64,000 bases of DNA from Takakia lepidozioides (GCA_030704615.1 CM060732.1:68183053-68247052); one strand, 5' to 3'. Shown: positions 24,550 through 35,965, numbered from the stretch's first letter. Numbers and translations are program-made. The notes: generated by a model from the sequence alone, not told the origin.

Positions 24550-26250
24550 GTTTACACTAGAGATAGGATGGGAGTTGAATGTGCGCGTGCGAGACCGTGG
24601 GCCCCCCTCGCCGGAGTCGAGGGCCCTCCGGCGCTCTGCCGGAGCCTGCCTGTCAAATCCCCCCCCCCCGGCCCCGGGCTCTCCGCTCCCATGTATGTCT
24701 GCTCCCATGTTGCGGTCCCCCGCGACGCTCCCCGCTCCCCTGTTTCTCCACTCCCCTGTTATTCTGCTCCCCTGTTTCGCCCCCCTGCGGCGCTCTCCGC
24801 TCCCCTCTGCCTCCACTCCCATGTGTCTCTGCTCCCCTGTTTGGCTCCCCCCCGCGCGCTCCGCTCCCCTCTTTTGCCCCCCCTCCCGCGAGCTCCCCGC
24901 TCCCCACCTTCAGTCCCCTGTATCTCCGCTCCCATCTGCCTCCGCTCCCCTGTATATCTGCTCCTTTGTTTCGCTCCACCCCTCCTCCGCCCCCCTGTGC
25001 CTCCGCTCCCATGTCTCGCTGCTCCCCTGTTTGGCCCCCCTCCCGCGGTGCTCCCCGCTCCCTTGTATATCTGCTCCCTTGTTTTGCTGCCCCACGGCAC
25101 TCCCCAATCCTTGGAGCTTCCGCGGAGCTTTCCGCTCCTCTGCATGTCTGCTCCCTTGTTTCCTTCCTTTGCAGCGCTCTCCGCTCCCATGTGCCTGCGC
25201 TCCCCTGTTTCGCTCCCCGCTCACCTCCTCCGCTCCCCTATGCCTCCGCTCCCCTTGTGTCTCTGCTCCCCTGTTTGGCTCCCCTTGCGCGCTCCGCTCC
25301 CCAATGCCTGCGCTCCCCTATTTCGCTCCCCGCTCACCTCCTCCACTCCCATGTATCTCTGCTCCCCTGTTCCGCTCCCCAGTGCCTGCACTCCCTGTTT
25401 CGCTCCCCTGCGCCTCCGCTCCCCTTGTGTCTCTGCTCCCCTGTTTGGCTCCCCTTGCGCGCTCCGCTCCCCAATGCCTGCGCTCCCCTATTTCGCTCCC
25501 CGCTCACCTCCTCCACTCCCATGTATCTCTGCTCCCCTGTTTCGCTCCCCGCTCACCTCCTCCACTCCCATGTATCTCTGCTCCCCTGTTTCGCTCCCCG
25601 CTCACCTCCTCCACTCACATGTATCTCTGCTCCCCTATTCCGCTCCTCCGCGGCTTCCTCCGCTCCCTGTTCCGCTGCTCCCCTGTCCCCCCCCCCCCTG
25701 CCGCGGCCCTCCTCCACTCCCCTGTCCCCTCTTTCGCTCCCCGCTCCCCGGTGCCTCTGCGACCCTGCTTTGCTCCCCCCCCCCCCCCCCCCCCCGCGTC
25801 ACTCTCCGCTCCCCTGTATCTCTGCTCCCCGTTGCCTCCGCTCCCCTGTTTCGCTGCTCCCGTGTTTCGGCCCCCCCCTCCTACGGAGCTCCCCGCACCC
25901 CTCCTTCGGTCCTCTGTATCTCTGCTCCCCTGTTTCGTGCGCTCTTCGTTCTCCTCCTTCGCTCACCTCTATATCTGCTCCCCTGTTTGCCCCCCCCCCC
26001 CCCCCCGCGGCGCACTCCACTCCCCTCTACCTCCGCTCCCCTGTATCTCTGCTCCCCTATTTTGTCCCCCCGCGGCGTGCTCCGCTCCCCTGTTTTGTTG
26101 CTCCCTTGTGTCGCCCCCCTCTCGCGGCGCTCCCCGCTCCCCTCCTTCGATCCCCTGTTCCGCTCCCCCGCGGCGCTCTTCGCTCCCCTCTATTTCTGCT
26201 CCCCTGTTTTTCTCCCCTCTATCCATGCGCCCCTGTTTGTCTGCGCTCCC
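24550..26250 (+). repeat. Left terminal inverted repeat and CTCCCC minisatellite
   Basis: The outer roughly 110 bp match the right end closely in inverted orientation. Inward, about 1.6 kb consists of variants of a 15-25 bp C-rich unit such as CTCCCCTGTTTCGCTCCCC and CTCCCATGTATCTCTGCTCC, interspersed with homopolymer C runs. The same units, inverted, make up the right end at 37.85-38.99 kb. The repeat contains almost no stop codons in any forward frame, so long open frames here are artefacts of composition. The G-rich strand is full of potential G-quadruplex runs. Confidence 0.85.
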
Positions 26251-26314
26251 CTGCCATAAAAGTAGATCGACGGTGGATAAGCTGTCCCGCAAATATGCGC
26301 CGTCTTTCACCAAA

Positions 26315-29300
26315 ATGGACGGCCGTGATGCCCTGCAAGGTGACATGTGGACGTCCAAGAAGGGATGTAGCATTGCAGGCTTGCCAATGGATTTGAATCG
26401 TCACTCTCGGTGTTCATTCGCAGGTCCCTCGTACGATGTCGGAGCTGCACACGGCCCATCTGTTGTCTGACCTGCTTGCAAGAGTGCAACGGCTGCTCGG
26501 AGGTCCTTTCAACCACATGCAGTTGGGCTGGACTACAACGATAGTCAGCGGCCGACATGGATACAAAAGAACTGTGGAACCCGCAGTCATTCCTTGGGAT
26601 AGAGCTGAAGATTTTGTTTGTGGAGAGCAGTCAATGCCTGGTGTGCCAACAACATTCTCAGTCATTCATACCCGCAAGGCTGCTAAGAGTGGTTTGATAG
26701 CGCCACGAGCAAACAGTTATCAAGCGGTTCACTTGTGCGTTCCTTTCCCGGCTTTCTTTCATTTTGTGGTCATTGCATCTATTTCATGCCAGCTTCTTAA
26801 TCCACGACATGTGCAGGTACCATTGTGCATATGGCCCGGAGGACAATTGCAATTCATAAATTCGTGTTTGCAGACCTCCGCCAAGACCGCTACGAGGTCA
26901 CGAGAAAACCAACCATGGAACAACCCGATTGCCCCGCATGCCCAAGGACCACAAAGGTCCCCGCCGATCGAGCAAAGACCATGCGGAATCGCTCAAGAGG
27001 GGTTGTTGTTGTAGTTTCAAGATTGGGCAGTGTTTTTTGGATCCCGCCATAGCGGTCATTATGTTCTACAATAAAAACCATGTAGACACAGGTGGTTTGC
27101 CTTGTCACGGCGCTCTGGATCCAACATGTTCCCATACTCGCTTTGCACTTGCGCCCCGCATAAGTGAAGCGATGAAGGAGTGGGTGATGGAGAATTTGCG
27201 GGCTGGTCTTTCGGCGGCGAAAATTATGGCTTTACACAGATAGCATTTACATGAGAATTTGGCAGATGGTGGCAAGTGGAGTCGAGATGATTTCCTGTTA
27301 GACCACGACGTGCGAAATTTGGCAGAAAAACTAGCTTGGGAGACATACAAGTGACACGAGAGCGATCCTCTCAGCACAAAAATGTGGATGGATGCCAACC
27401 CATCATGTGTCTTCTTCTACCAAGAAGAAGATACTGCGGGTGATTCCGGCGGTGGCAAGTTTACTATTGGTATCCAGACTCCATGGCAGAGGCGCCAAAT
27501 GCTGGAACTAGGACACAATTGCATTGTCGCATGTGATGCTACATTCGGAACAAATGAAAGCAAGGTTAGTGGTCCCTTCTCTACTCCCCTGACTACTTTC
27601 ATGTCTGCTCCCTGGCTCTGTGCTCCCCTCTGTGTTCCCCTGTCTGCGCCAACCCATGTGCCCGTGTAATCCCCTGTTTGCTCCCTTGTGTGCTCCCCTG
27701 TCCGCGCCCACTGTCTGTGCAGCCTTTGGCTCCCCCGTGTGCTCCCCTACTGGGCTGGGTGCTCCCACGCGCAACCTCATAGCCCTGTATTTCCGACCCC
27801 ATGCGCTCCCTTGTTGTGCTGCCTGCTCCCTTGTGTCTTCCCCCGTTCGCGCCTAGCCTCTGTGCCCCGTCTCTGCTGGTCTTCGATACATGGCTGAACG
27901 GCATACCCGTAGCCTATGTCATATCAGCCAGGAACAAAACAGCCGATATTGTTCCATGGCTTCGCTCCTTGCTATCAGTACTCAGGGAAGATGAACCCGC
28001 TTGGCGACCCAATGCCTTCATTGTTGATGACACCGATGCGGAAATCAATGCGATTCGGTGAGTTCACTTTCATTGCGTTTTATTTCAGGAGTTTTCAGAT
28101 CATTGCTGTACTCCCAAGGCTTACCAAACCCATTCCTCTATTGCAGGGAGGTGTTTCCAGATGTTACGATTTACCTTTGCGTGTGGCATGTTCGCCGTGC
28201 TTGGTTGAAAAATGCTATAAGGAAGATCAAGGATGGACAACTTGCAAGTCTTGTGCTGAAGGGTATGGGTCAGATGATGTACAGCAAGGAGGCTCCGGGG
28301 GGTGATGCGGCAGAGGAATGGGCTGAATTGCAACTGTGGATGTTGGAGTGCACATATCCAGATGCAGGGGATTTCTGGGATTACATCCACAAGGAGTGGG
28401 TTCCAAAATTTAAAATGTGGGTCACGGGAGCGCGCAATGTCCCGCATGCCAGTCAAGACACAAATGCAGGCATTGAAGCGTACCATGGCAACCTCAAAGC
28501 AAGGTTGCGTAGTGAAAAAAGAAAATGGACGGGCGTAGAATGGATTGGTTAATATACGAGCTAGTTGAAGGTTTACTTACCCAATACTGGTACATGGGAA
28601 ACTTGAAGGTGCATGGGTTCATTCGCAACAAAAGACAGGAGAACTTCATGTCTAATGCAGTCTTCCTAGCACAGGAGATACTGGAGTCAGATGTAGAATT
28701 GCCCGTTGGAGACGACTTGCCCGCATATGTCAAAAGTCAATCAAAGCCTGGAGTTGTCTACACGATCCACAGTCCTGCATCAGAATGGGCATGTTGCGAT
28801 TGCCCATGGGCTGAGAAGGGCAACTTGTGCAAGCATCAAGTCAAGGTGTTGCAGTTGCTGAAACCAGATTTGCAAGATGGTATCATTATGCGAACATGTG
28901 GCACGTTGCTTGGCACTGTCAACGGGGGTCTCGACAAACTCGTGGAGAGTGCAACAGGGGAGCAGACAATGTCACCACCCACTCCACCAGAGCAGGAGAC
29001 TCCACCTTCCAGTCAGGAGCCTCATACCCAAAGACAAGGGTCTGTTCTGGATGCCATTGCCACTGAAAACAAGATGCTCACTAACATTGTTGGCAACGAC
29101 ATCGTTCTGCAGGAACATTTGCTCTCTCAACTTAGGGTCAGTAAAGGATGCCTCCTCACTCTGATTGCGCACGGAAAGGCGGGGCTGTCCCACCCTATAG
29201 CGAAAAGGTTTAATCCCGTTGAAGACGATTCAGGAAGGAGCTTGAAATGGCGCAAGGATTTTATTGAGGCCAACAGCTTTGGGAGACGGCCTCATCCTCG

Positions 29301-29397
29301 GGGAGCGGCTGCCAATCGAATGAAGTCCAATCCAGGTTCTGCAAATATATTGTGTGCCATGCACACTGTTGCATGCAATAGACGACCCGCATTCTAG
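26315..29397 (+). pseudogene. MULE transposase (DDE plus SWIM finger), decayed
   Basis: Likely start at ATG 26315. Main domains: a Cys-rich region near 26820-27010, the first catalytic Asp in 'CDATFGTNESK' (ending 27564), the second block after an intron ('VFDTWLNGIPVAYVI', then 'AFIVDDTDAEINAI'), 'VFPDVTIYLCVWHVRRAW' after a second intron, 'DTNAGIEAYHGNLKARL' with the likely catalytic Glu, and a SWIM zinc finger 'CCDCPWAEKGNLCKHQ' near 28790. The stop is TAG at about 29395. Breaks: three in-frame stops (TAA 26857, TAG 27241, TGA 27352) in one exon and a 1-nt frameshift near 28515-28525 in an A-rich run. The first large intron (27565 to about 27855) is composed of the CTCCCC repeat. It would catalyse cut-and-paste excision through the terminal repeats if intact. 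Confidence 0.85.
27565..27860 (+). repeat. CTCCCC repeat forming a transposase intron
   Basis: Starts at the GT donor after 'TNESK' and runs as 'tctgctccctggctctgtgc'-type units to the exon that resumes with 'LLVFDTWLNG'. The C-rich strand is the sense strand. The unit is the same family as in the terminal repeats. Confidence 0.75.
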
Positions 29398-29419
29398 AAC
29401 TTAGCATGTGCCATTGTCT

Positions 29420-29775
29420 TGTAGTGCTCTCCTACTCCCCTGCACATTCCAATACTGAGGCTTGTCTGCTCCCCTCTCATCTGCCCCCCTGCTACCGCTC
29501 CTCCCCTACTCCCCTCTGCAGTCCCAGTTCCTCGAAATCGTCCTGTCTCCTATCCCCCCCTTAACTATGCCCCCCTGCCATGTGCTCCCCTGTCCTCTGC
29601 CCCCCTGCTACCGGTCCTCCACTACTCCCAATGCAGGCATTTTCCTCCAAACTGTCGTGTCTGCTCTGCTCCTCTGTCATGTGGCCCCTTGCTCCTATGC
29701 CCCCCCTGGCTCTGTGCCCCCTTTATCTGTGCCCCCTGCCCTATGCTCCCCTGTCCTCTGCCCCCCTGGTAAGTG
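29420..29775 (+). repeat. C-rich repeat downstream of the transposase
   Basis: Units such as 'gctcccctgtcctctgcccc' recur through the presumptive 3' UTR of the transposase. The C-rich strand is sense. The polarity reverses before 30550. Confidence 0.75.
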
Positions 29776-29928
29776 TAGCCACGTTAAAGACAAAAGACCC
29801 AGGCATGGCCTACAATCTATGAGGAAGTGACATTTGTGATTTCAAACCCGCCAATTTTATTATGTGAGTCATTCATGCTTCATGTCTAATCGCACCACTA
29901 CTCTCACAATGATTATTCTACTTCTAAG

Positions 29929-30350
29929 TCAATTCCACATTTCTGCGTACACCTCCTCCCAATGTGGTGGCTCTTCCATCACAGTTTTATGTATGGGAGT
30001 TAAGAACTGCCATGCCCCTTCGCTGAATCGGCATATCTGTAACTTCCTAGTATAAAACTTTGATGGATGCGTTTCCTCCCGGTATACACGCAACAACAAT
30101 ATACCAACATGCGCAGCCATCGTTGTAGTCCACCATGACACCTCCAGTCTGTCATCAACAAGTCTGCAAACAATATCATGTGTTTCAGGGCGGAAAGCCG
30201 ACATGGCCGTTGCGTTTTGCGCCCTGTCCGAAATAGGTTGTGATAGCATATCCAAACCGCCTCCCGTCCATCGAAACTGTGATGGATCAAAGCACCACCA
30301 CAATACATATTGCACTTCATGGACTGGAATAGGCGAGTCGTCCTCTTCAA
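29929..30350 (-). other. Possible 3' exon of the convergent element gene
   Basis: Minus strand is open for about 128 codons, including 'GLDMLSQPISDRAQ', 'RLVDDRLEVSWWTTTM' and 'HVGILLLRVYREETHP'. It has coding character but no recognised domain. It sits in the short gap where the minisatellite polarity switches, so it could be the last exon of the minus-strand gene or a separate captured fragment. Confidence 0.35.
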
Positions 30351-30540
30351 ATGGTATCCAGTCGTCAGTTGGAGCGCATAAGTCCTACACAGACAACAAC
30401 CATCGCACTACTCCACGAGGGAGGGGGCAACCCCACAACCCTCCCGTCAGCTCTCCATGTTCTGTAACACACAACACAATTTCACCCGCATTAGGTTCCA
30501 ATGGCCTGCGGGACTCCATTGTGTTTGTCTTCGCATTTTA

Positions 30541-31310
30541 GGGTTCGGAGGCCCATAACCCTCACATATATCATAGCGCCAGGGGAGCAAGAGCAATAGG
30601 GGAGCCACGCAAGCAGGGGAGCAGACATGTACAGGGGAGCGGGGGAGCGAGCGGGGGAGCAGGGGAGCGAAACAGGAGCGCCATGCAAGCGGGGGAGCAA
30701 CCCATGGGTGTGGAGTATGGGGGAGCATTGCGAGGCTGGGGAGCACAGGATCAGGGGAGTGAACAGGGGAGCTCAGGGGAGCAGGGAAGCGATGCAGGGG
30801 AGCGGAGAATAGGGGAGCAATGTGAGGCTGGGGAGCACAGGAGTAGGGGAGCAAACAGGGGAGCTCAGGGGAGCAGAGGAGCGAGGAGCGACCCAGGGGA
30901 GCGGAGAACAGGGGAGTAGAGAACGGAGGGAGCACAGGAGCAGGTTAGCAACACAGGGGAGCAGAGGGGAACATGCATGCGGGGGAGCGGAGTACAGGGG
31001 AGCGCAGGGGAGCATGCAAGCGGTACAAGAGACCCAAGGGAGCGGAGTATAGGGTAGCACAACAGCTGGGGAGCACAGGAGCAGAGAAGGGCATATGGAG
31101 CAGGGGAGCAGGGGGAGCGAAACCGGGGAGCGCAACAAGCAGGAGAGTAGGGGAGGGCAGGGAAGCAGGTGAGGTGGGAGCAACTCAGGGGAGTGGACAT
31201 ACAGGGGAGTAGGGAGCCCCTTCACCTGCTGAGGCATGGGAGAGCAGGGGGGCATGGTTAGCAAGGGAGCATGCAGGGGAGTTTGGAGGGGTGAGGGGAG
31301 CACATAAGAG
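30541..31310 (-). repeat. GGGGAGCA repeat (CTCCCC family, opposite polarity)
   Basis: About 770 bp of units like 'caggggagcagaggagcgag' on the + strand, that is C-rich on the minus strand, which is the sense strand of the local gene. It shares the GGGGAGC core with the right terminal repeat. Confidence 0.8.
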
Positions 31311-31429
31311 CACAATGAATGTAGCACTGCAACAAGAGGGGAGCTCAATTGCATGCACACCGACGACTGCCATGATTATATTCAGCCCAGACATGGTATA
31401 GCAGCAGGGGTCACCCCAACACAACAGCC

Positions 31430-32512
31430 CTCTACAACAACTCTACAATGTCATGTGCAATTGCCTCTACAAGCTTGGCCTGCAACGCCTCCCTCAGCAA
31501 AGACGGCATCATGATAGGGCTCGGCATTGCCCATCGATGCAATGATGACAACATCAGGAGGGTGATCTGGCTGGGAGTCAGTCAAGCAACGCTCATAAAT
31601 AGTGTTTGGGCTTATCATGTGCTCTAAACCCACTTTGCTAATATGACTCTGCTACCGAGTGCTTCAGTCTTAGAAAACCAGTCTTTTGTCTTGTACGTCG
31701 GAGCACGCGATTCAGAGCAGAAGTTATCAAGATACCGGTGTACAAGAATCATTGCGTAATACCCACACTCCCAACATGACTCCTGCTCTGGGCACACAGC
31801 TTGCTCCCAGGCTACCGACATGATTGTGCGGCCCTTCCTTGAGTCTGTTGTCTCCCCATATATAGCCAAAGCTATTCGCCGTATAATGGGTTCCAGAAAG
31901 GCTCGTTTGTGGCACGCCAACAGCGAGTTGAGTGCACAAAGCCACGTGGCTCACGCACTTTGGAGTTGCTCTCCTCGATAACCAGAACACTCCAATGACC
32001 ACTACACAGGCGATAGGGGATTGTTAGAAGCATAAGGGGGAAATAATTTGACCAAGGAGAGGCAAACACGGGGTGAAAATACCTTGAGCACAACGGGATG
32101 ATGTACGTCAGGTGGTCCCAATCTTTCCCCGCTTCTAGTCTCGCATCCAGAACGTGCGTCTGTACTCCCTATTGTACCATCCTCAGCCCTTCCAGGTCGT
32201 CCTTTGCGATTTTGTCAACATGATCATAGAGCCACGCCCACATAGTCCACGACACAACTAGAACATCGTCAATGTCGTCCGCATCTGCATGGCTGTCCTC
32301 TGCAAACCGACAGTACGCCGTTACCATGTCTCCCGTGGCGTCTCCATGGCGATTCCCCATAGCGTCCCAATCCCAATCCCCTAGACTGCATCTAAGATGG
32401 CTATCACGCGCGAAGAAGTGAACAGTGGACTTCCCTTGAGCATCCCACTCTGTCTGAATCTGAGCTCTCAACTTGTACATGCAATTCTCAACATGCAAAT
32501 CAAACACAGGGG
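31430..32512 (-). pseudogene. C48/Ulp1-like cysteine peptidase domain of the MULE, decayed
   Basis: In coding order on the minus strand: an exon at about 32512-32082 ending 'DWDHLTYIIPLCS', then after an intron 'SGHWSVLVIEESNSKV' with the catalytic His (codon 31997-31995), then 'LCALNSLLACHKRAF' and 'QESCWECGYYAMILVHRYL' with the catalytic Cys (codon 31767-31765). The order HW, (D/N)S and Q-x-n-C-x-x-GYY matches C48 (SUMO-protease-like) peptidases carried by Kaonashi-type MULEs. The usual Asp before Ser reads Asn here. A TAG interrupts the frame at 32169-32171, and the frame changes by one base between the HW block and the NS block, so this copy is unlikely to make the full enzyme. Confidence 0.75.
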
Positions 32513-32905
32513 AGCAACAACAGGGGGGCACAGAGTAGGGGAGTACAAACAGGGGATCGGGGAAGCGGGAAGCAGAGAAGTATGGGCAGGGGAGTAGGGA
32601 AGTTGGAGGTAAGTAGGGAAGCAGGGAGCAAGAAGAGAGTAGGAGGAACAAGGGAGCAAGATCTGGGGAGCACGGACAAGGGCAGGGAGCAAGAGGAAGC
32701 ACACTGGAGGGGAAACTGGGGAGCAACGAAGACCCCGGGGAAACTGGCTAGGCAGGAACAGGGGAGCAAGAGGAAGCACACTGGAGGGGAAACTGGGGAG
32801 CAACGAAGACCCCGGGGAAACTGGCCAGGCAGGAACAGGGGAGCAAGAACAGGGGAGCACAGAGGGGGTCCTGCAGGGAGGAAGAAGGTATAACAAGGGA
32901 ACATA
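32513..32905 (-). repeat. GGGGAGCA repeat with a 77-bp tandem duplication
   Basis: G-rich + strand units as elsewhere in the element. Within it, a 77-bp segment beginning 'aagaggaagcacactggagg' is repeated almost exactly (from 32691 and from 32768), which shows recent tandem expansion. It lies between exons of the minus-strand gene. Confidence 0.8.
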
Positions 32906-32934
32906 CAACATTGACAGGGACCATGATGTAGAAC

Positions 32935-33480
32935 TTACCCCACAAGTTTTGTCCATTGCTCCTGCGCCTTCATTTTGTTTTCCTCCTCTTGCAAGTTTTT
33001 GTGGTAATCTGTCTTGTCCTTGTACTTGCCTTGCCAAATCTTTGGTCTCTTCACCTCCTGCTTTTTCTTGTCTTTGCCGACCGCGCGATCAGCCCCCGTC
33101 CTCGGCCGCACATCTTCTTCACCACCCTCCGGACGAGGACCTCAAATAGTGAGCTTCCGTTTCCGTGTTGGTGGATCCCCCTCCTGCATCTACACATCCG
33201 CAGTACGGTGGAGGGGATCGACAGTCACAGTCACCGAATCTGTTGGTGCTGCAGATCCGAGTGTACTTATGGTAGAAGGGAGCAAGAGTCCAGCGTTGGT
33301 GTGCAGCATGCCTTGCGTACGTGTTGTCAGGGGTGGAAACGCAGGTGGTGGCATTGGGGGAGCAAACACCGCTCCCTCATCCTTGGTAACGGGGGCACAA
33401 AATCCAGCTGTAGAATGCGTCGCACTCCATCTTCCTCGTGCGCGCTGGGAGCCCGTAAATTGCCCCTCACGTGCCTGTCC
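32935..33480 (-). other. Probable exon(s) of the convergent element gene, unrecognised
   Basis: Minus strand reads a charged helical stretch (KRPKIWQGKYKDKTDYHKNL then QEEENKMKAQEQWTKLV) up to a GT donor at about 32942. Further upstream it reads basic, low-complexity sequence. The stretch has coding character and a donor at the border of the G-rich repeat, as with other exons of this gene. No domain is recognised. Confidence 0.45.
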
Positions 33481-33486
33481 CCTCCA

Positions 33487-33511
33487 CCCTAAACCCTAAA
33501 CCCTAAACCCT
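33487..33511. repeat. Interstitial plant-type telomere repeat
   Basis: Three and a half units of CCCTAAA, the complement of TTTAGGG, within the MULE interior. It also matches the telobox motif bound by TRF-like Myb proteins, one of which is encoded at 7.4-13.6 kb. Confidence 0.85.
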
Positions 33512-33716
33512 CCGTACTGGCTCCATGGCGGCGGGGGACCCTTCATGTGCTCGACTTTGTGGAGGAAGGAGCGGAAAAAGCGGCCCCCCCTGCACATCAC
33601 GCACGCCCCCAAACATGTCCTGCCCTTCAGAGGTTGAAAGAAACGCATGGACGGGCTTGCAAAAATTCCAGTTGCTTGGGAAGTGATGGGGGCCTCATCG
33701 GGCTAAGGACTGGGTA

Positions 33717-34190
33717 GAGGACCAGAGACACAAAGCAAGAGGGGATCAGAGGATGGCTGGGGAGCTGGGAAGTCGGTGGACGGCGGAGCAGAGAGAGAAA
33801 CACAGAGGGGGTCAGACGATGGCTAGGGAGCAGTGAGTGAGGTAATCAGGGGAGCAAAAACAGGAAGCAAGAGGGGGTCACAAGACGGCTGGGAAGCAGG
33901 CACCGGAATAGTTAGGGGAGCAGAGATGGAAAGCAGGGGGGGGGGGGGGCGGGGGTCAGAGCACATGGGGGAGCAGGGACTTCCATGGGCAACACAAAGG
34001 GGGTCAGACGATGGCTGGGGAGTAGGGACCTCAATAAGCAGGGGAGCAGAGACAGGAGGCAAGAGGGCGTCAGAAGACAACTCTGGAACAGGGACCTTAG
34101 TAGGTAGGGAGCAGAGACCGAAAGCAAGAGGGGGTCGGACGAATTGCGGGGAGCAGGGGCTGCAATGGGCGTAGGAGGAGACACAACAAC
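33717..34190 (-). repeat. GGGGAGCA-type repeat, purine-rich variant
   Basis: Imperfect units of about 70 bp ('caagagggggtcagacgatggctggggagc'-like, shortened forms) recur at least five times. G-rich on +, keeping the minus-strand polarity of this half of the element. Confidence 0.65.
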
Positions 34191-34217
34191 CAAGGGGGGG
34201 GGTAAGAGGACTACAAG

Positions 34218-34472
34218 AAAAAAAAAAAAAAAAAAAAAAAAAGGTTTCGACGCTAGGGCCACGCCGCACCTACGCCGCGGCGTCGTAAAATAGCCCTTTT
34301 TTGGGCGGGGGGAAGAACCAAATTTGCGATGCCCGGGCGTCGCAAACCCGTCGCAAGATGTCGCCAAAAAAATATTGCAAATTTGTGACCAATGGGGGTC
34401 GCAAAAAGGCGAAACCGCGATTTGCAACGCCGACAGGATTTGCGACGCCCGGACGTCGCAAAAAGAACGCAC

Positions 34473-34515
<43 letters not shown>

Positions 34516-35270
34516 ACTCTGCATTGTAGAATTAGCAGCGTCCGGGGGTCGCAAAGTGCGACGCCCAGACGTCGCAATTTAAGGGGGTACATTTGAATTT
34601 AGGCGAGAAAATTTGAATTTCAAAAACTTGTTGACCATTGACTCCAGTTCTGTCTAATGACGATATGTTCATTGTTCTACATATATCATGCAATACATAC
34701 TTGAACCTAAGACCTCCACGTTATAACATTTCTAAGACACTACAGACTAACCAACACACCTACGCTACATCTATGTATCACAAAAACAATTTAATATATA
34801 CATATGAAGATTTCCTTCAAGTTTCTTTTAAGGGGGTCCCTCTTGTGATGCCTAGGAGTTGCAACCTCCATAACCTTAGTGCCCAGCCCCAGCCCCAACC
34901 CCAACCCCAACCCCAACGTCGTTGCCGTTGTTGCACCTCCCCACGGCCAGACATCCCAAACGACATCCTTGTGATGACCTACTGACTACAACACCATTGC
35001 GACCCCCTGGCGTCGCAACGTTGGCCGTCCAGCGCGGGGCACCCCCAACGACGCTTTTGTGAAGTTGGGGGCCGCAAAGCCAAAAAAAAAAAATCCGTCG
35101 CAGCGAGGGCTTTTTTCCCCCTTCATGCCACCTTGCGACGGTTGGGCGTCGCAATGGTGTCGCAGCAGGGGATTACGACGTCGGAGCGTTGCAAAAAAAC
35201 ACCGCGGGCTCGGCGTCGCGGGGCGTGGGGGCACGGCTGGCGTCGCAACCCCCCCCCCCCCCCCCCCCCT
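34218..35270. mobile_element. Nested insert with palindromic TTGCGACG/CGTCGCAA motifs
   Basis: This region is bounded by an A25 run (34218-34242) on one side and a C22 run (35249-35270) on the other, with another A run of about 39 at 34474-34512. It contains repeated hairpins of the form TTTGCGACG-N6-CGTCGCAAA: 34323-34346 (one mismatch), 34439-34462 (9-bp perfect arms), 34557-34576 (7 bp), 34997-35018 (6 bp) and 35133-35154 (8 bp, perfect). Half sites also occur. Its composition is unlike the surrounding repeat. It may be a foldback or other non-autonomous element nested in the MULE. No coding sequence was assigned. Confidence 0.5.
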
Positions 35271-35600
35271 TATTTGCTGTAGTGAGTGTAGTCTGAGTTG
35301 TTGCCCACTCGCAATTGTAAGCAGTTGCTGAACTTGGTGCACGACATGGTGGTGGCCCAGGAAATTGCCGAAACTCATCCAACCAAACCTAAGGAACGAA
35401 TCAATTCCAGCATAACGGAAGTTCCCCCCATCATTCACCTGGAACATGTCGTTCAAGTGGGATTCGACAAGTCCGTCGAAGGGATCGCAAAATGGAACTT
35501 CATGGTGTGCAGGTCCCCTAGGATCACAATGTCGTGCCACCTGCAATAGGAAATGAGGCTCATCAATTTCAGGGAGTAATGCCATCGAGAGCATCAACAC
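35271..35600 (-). other. Probable exon of the convergent element gene, unrecognised
   Basis: Minus strand reads CDPFDGLVESHLNDMFQVND followed by GGNFRYAGIDSFLRFGWMSF and a Gln-rich stretch, an open frame of about 100 codons. It has coding character but no known domain. It lies between the palindrome cluster and another candidate exon at 35.8 kb. Confidence 0.4.
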
Positions 35601-35785
35601 AACAATAATGAAGTTCGCTTCTTCGTCAGTAAACTGGGCAGCCCCAAAAAGTGGTGAACCGGGGAATTTATGCAGCTCAAATATGACGTGGAGGAGGCGT
35701 GGAGGTACGAGTCATCCTTTGACAAGACCGCAGTCTGACCGATGCTCGGAGGCAGGGGCTGTGGAGGGGACTGTGCGGGCAATTC

Positions 35786-35965
35786 TTATACTTGTGAGGT
35801 GGGGAAGTCCAGATGTCCACTGGCCTTCAAGTAATTCCGGATGTTCATCAGCTCCGCCTTGATCCGTCGCGAGCCTATGTCAATGTCCGCAGCCCCCAAG
35901 GACCACACTTTTGCAGCCTTCGCAACATCGTTGCATCCTTGAGCATTGGCGCATGAAACAGTGTC
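35786..35965 (-). other. Probable short exon of the convergent element gene
   Basis: Minus strand reads CANAQGCNDVAKAAKVWSLG followed by AADIDIGSRRIKAELMNIRN and YLKASGHLDFPTSQ, up to a GT donor at about 35790. It is preceded (higher coordinates) by the G-rich repeat, as expected for an intron border. No domain was recognised. Confidence 0.4.

Noticed and set aside
24653-26020. Gly/Arg/Glu-rich minus-strand frames in the same array
   Set aside because: Same compositional artefact on the G-rich strand, with no conserved motif.
24568-26470. Three overlapping forward open frames of 560-630 codons rich in Pro, Ser, Cys and Leu
   Set aside because: All three frames are open at once because the CTCCCC repeat contains almost no stop codons; composition alone explains them. 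Only the part after about 26315 is likely coding.
26857-27354. An alternative genetic code or programmed read-through in the transposase
   Set aside because: All three different stop codons occur there while host genes end normally at TAA, TAG and TGA; decay is simpler.
34886-34917. CCCCAA repeat as a ciliate-type telomere
   Set aside because: Only a few imperfect units inside a nested repeat; the host telomere words elsewhere are TTTAGGG, so this is a microsatellite.
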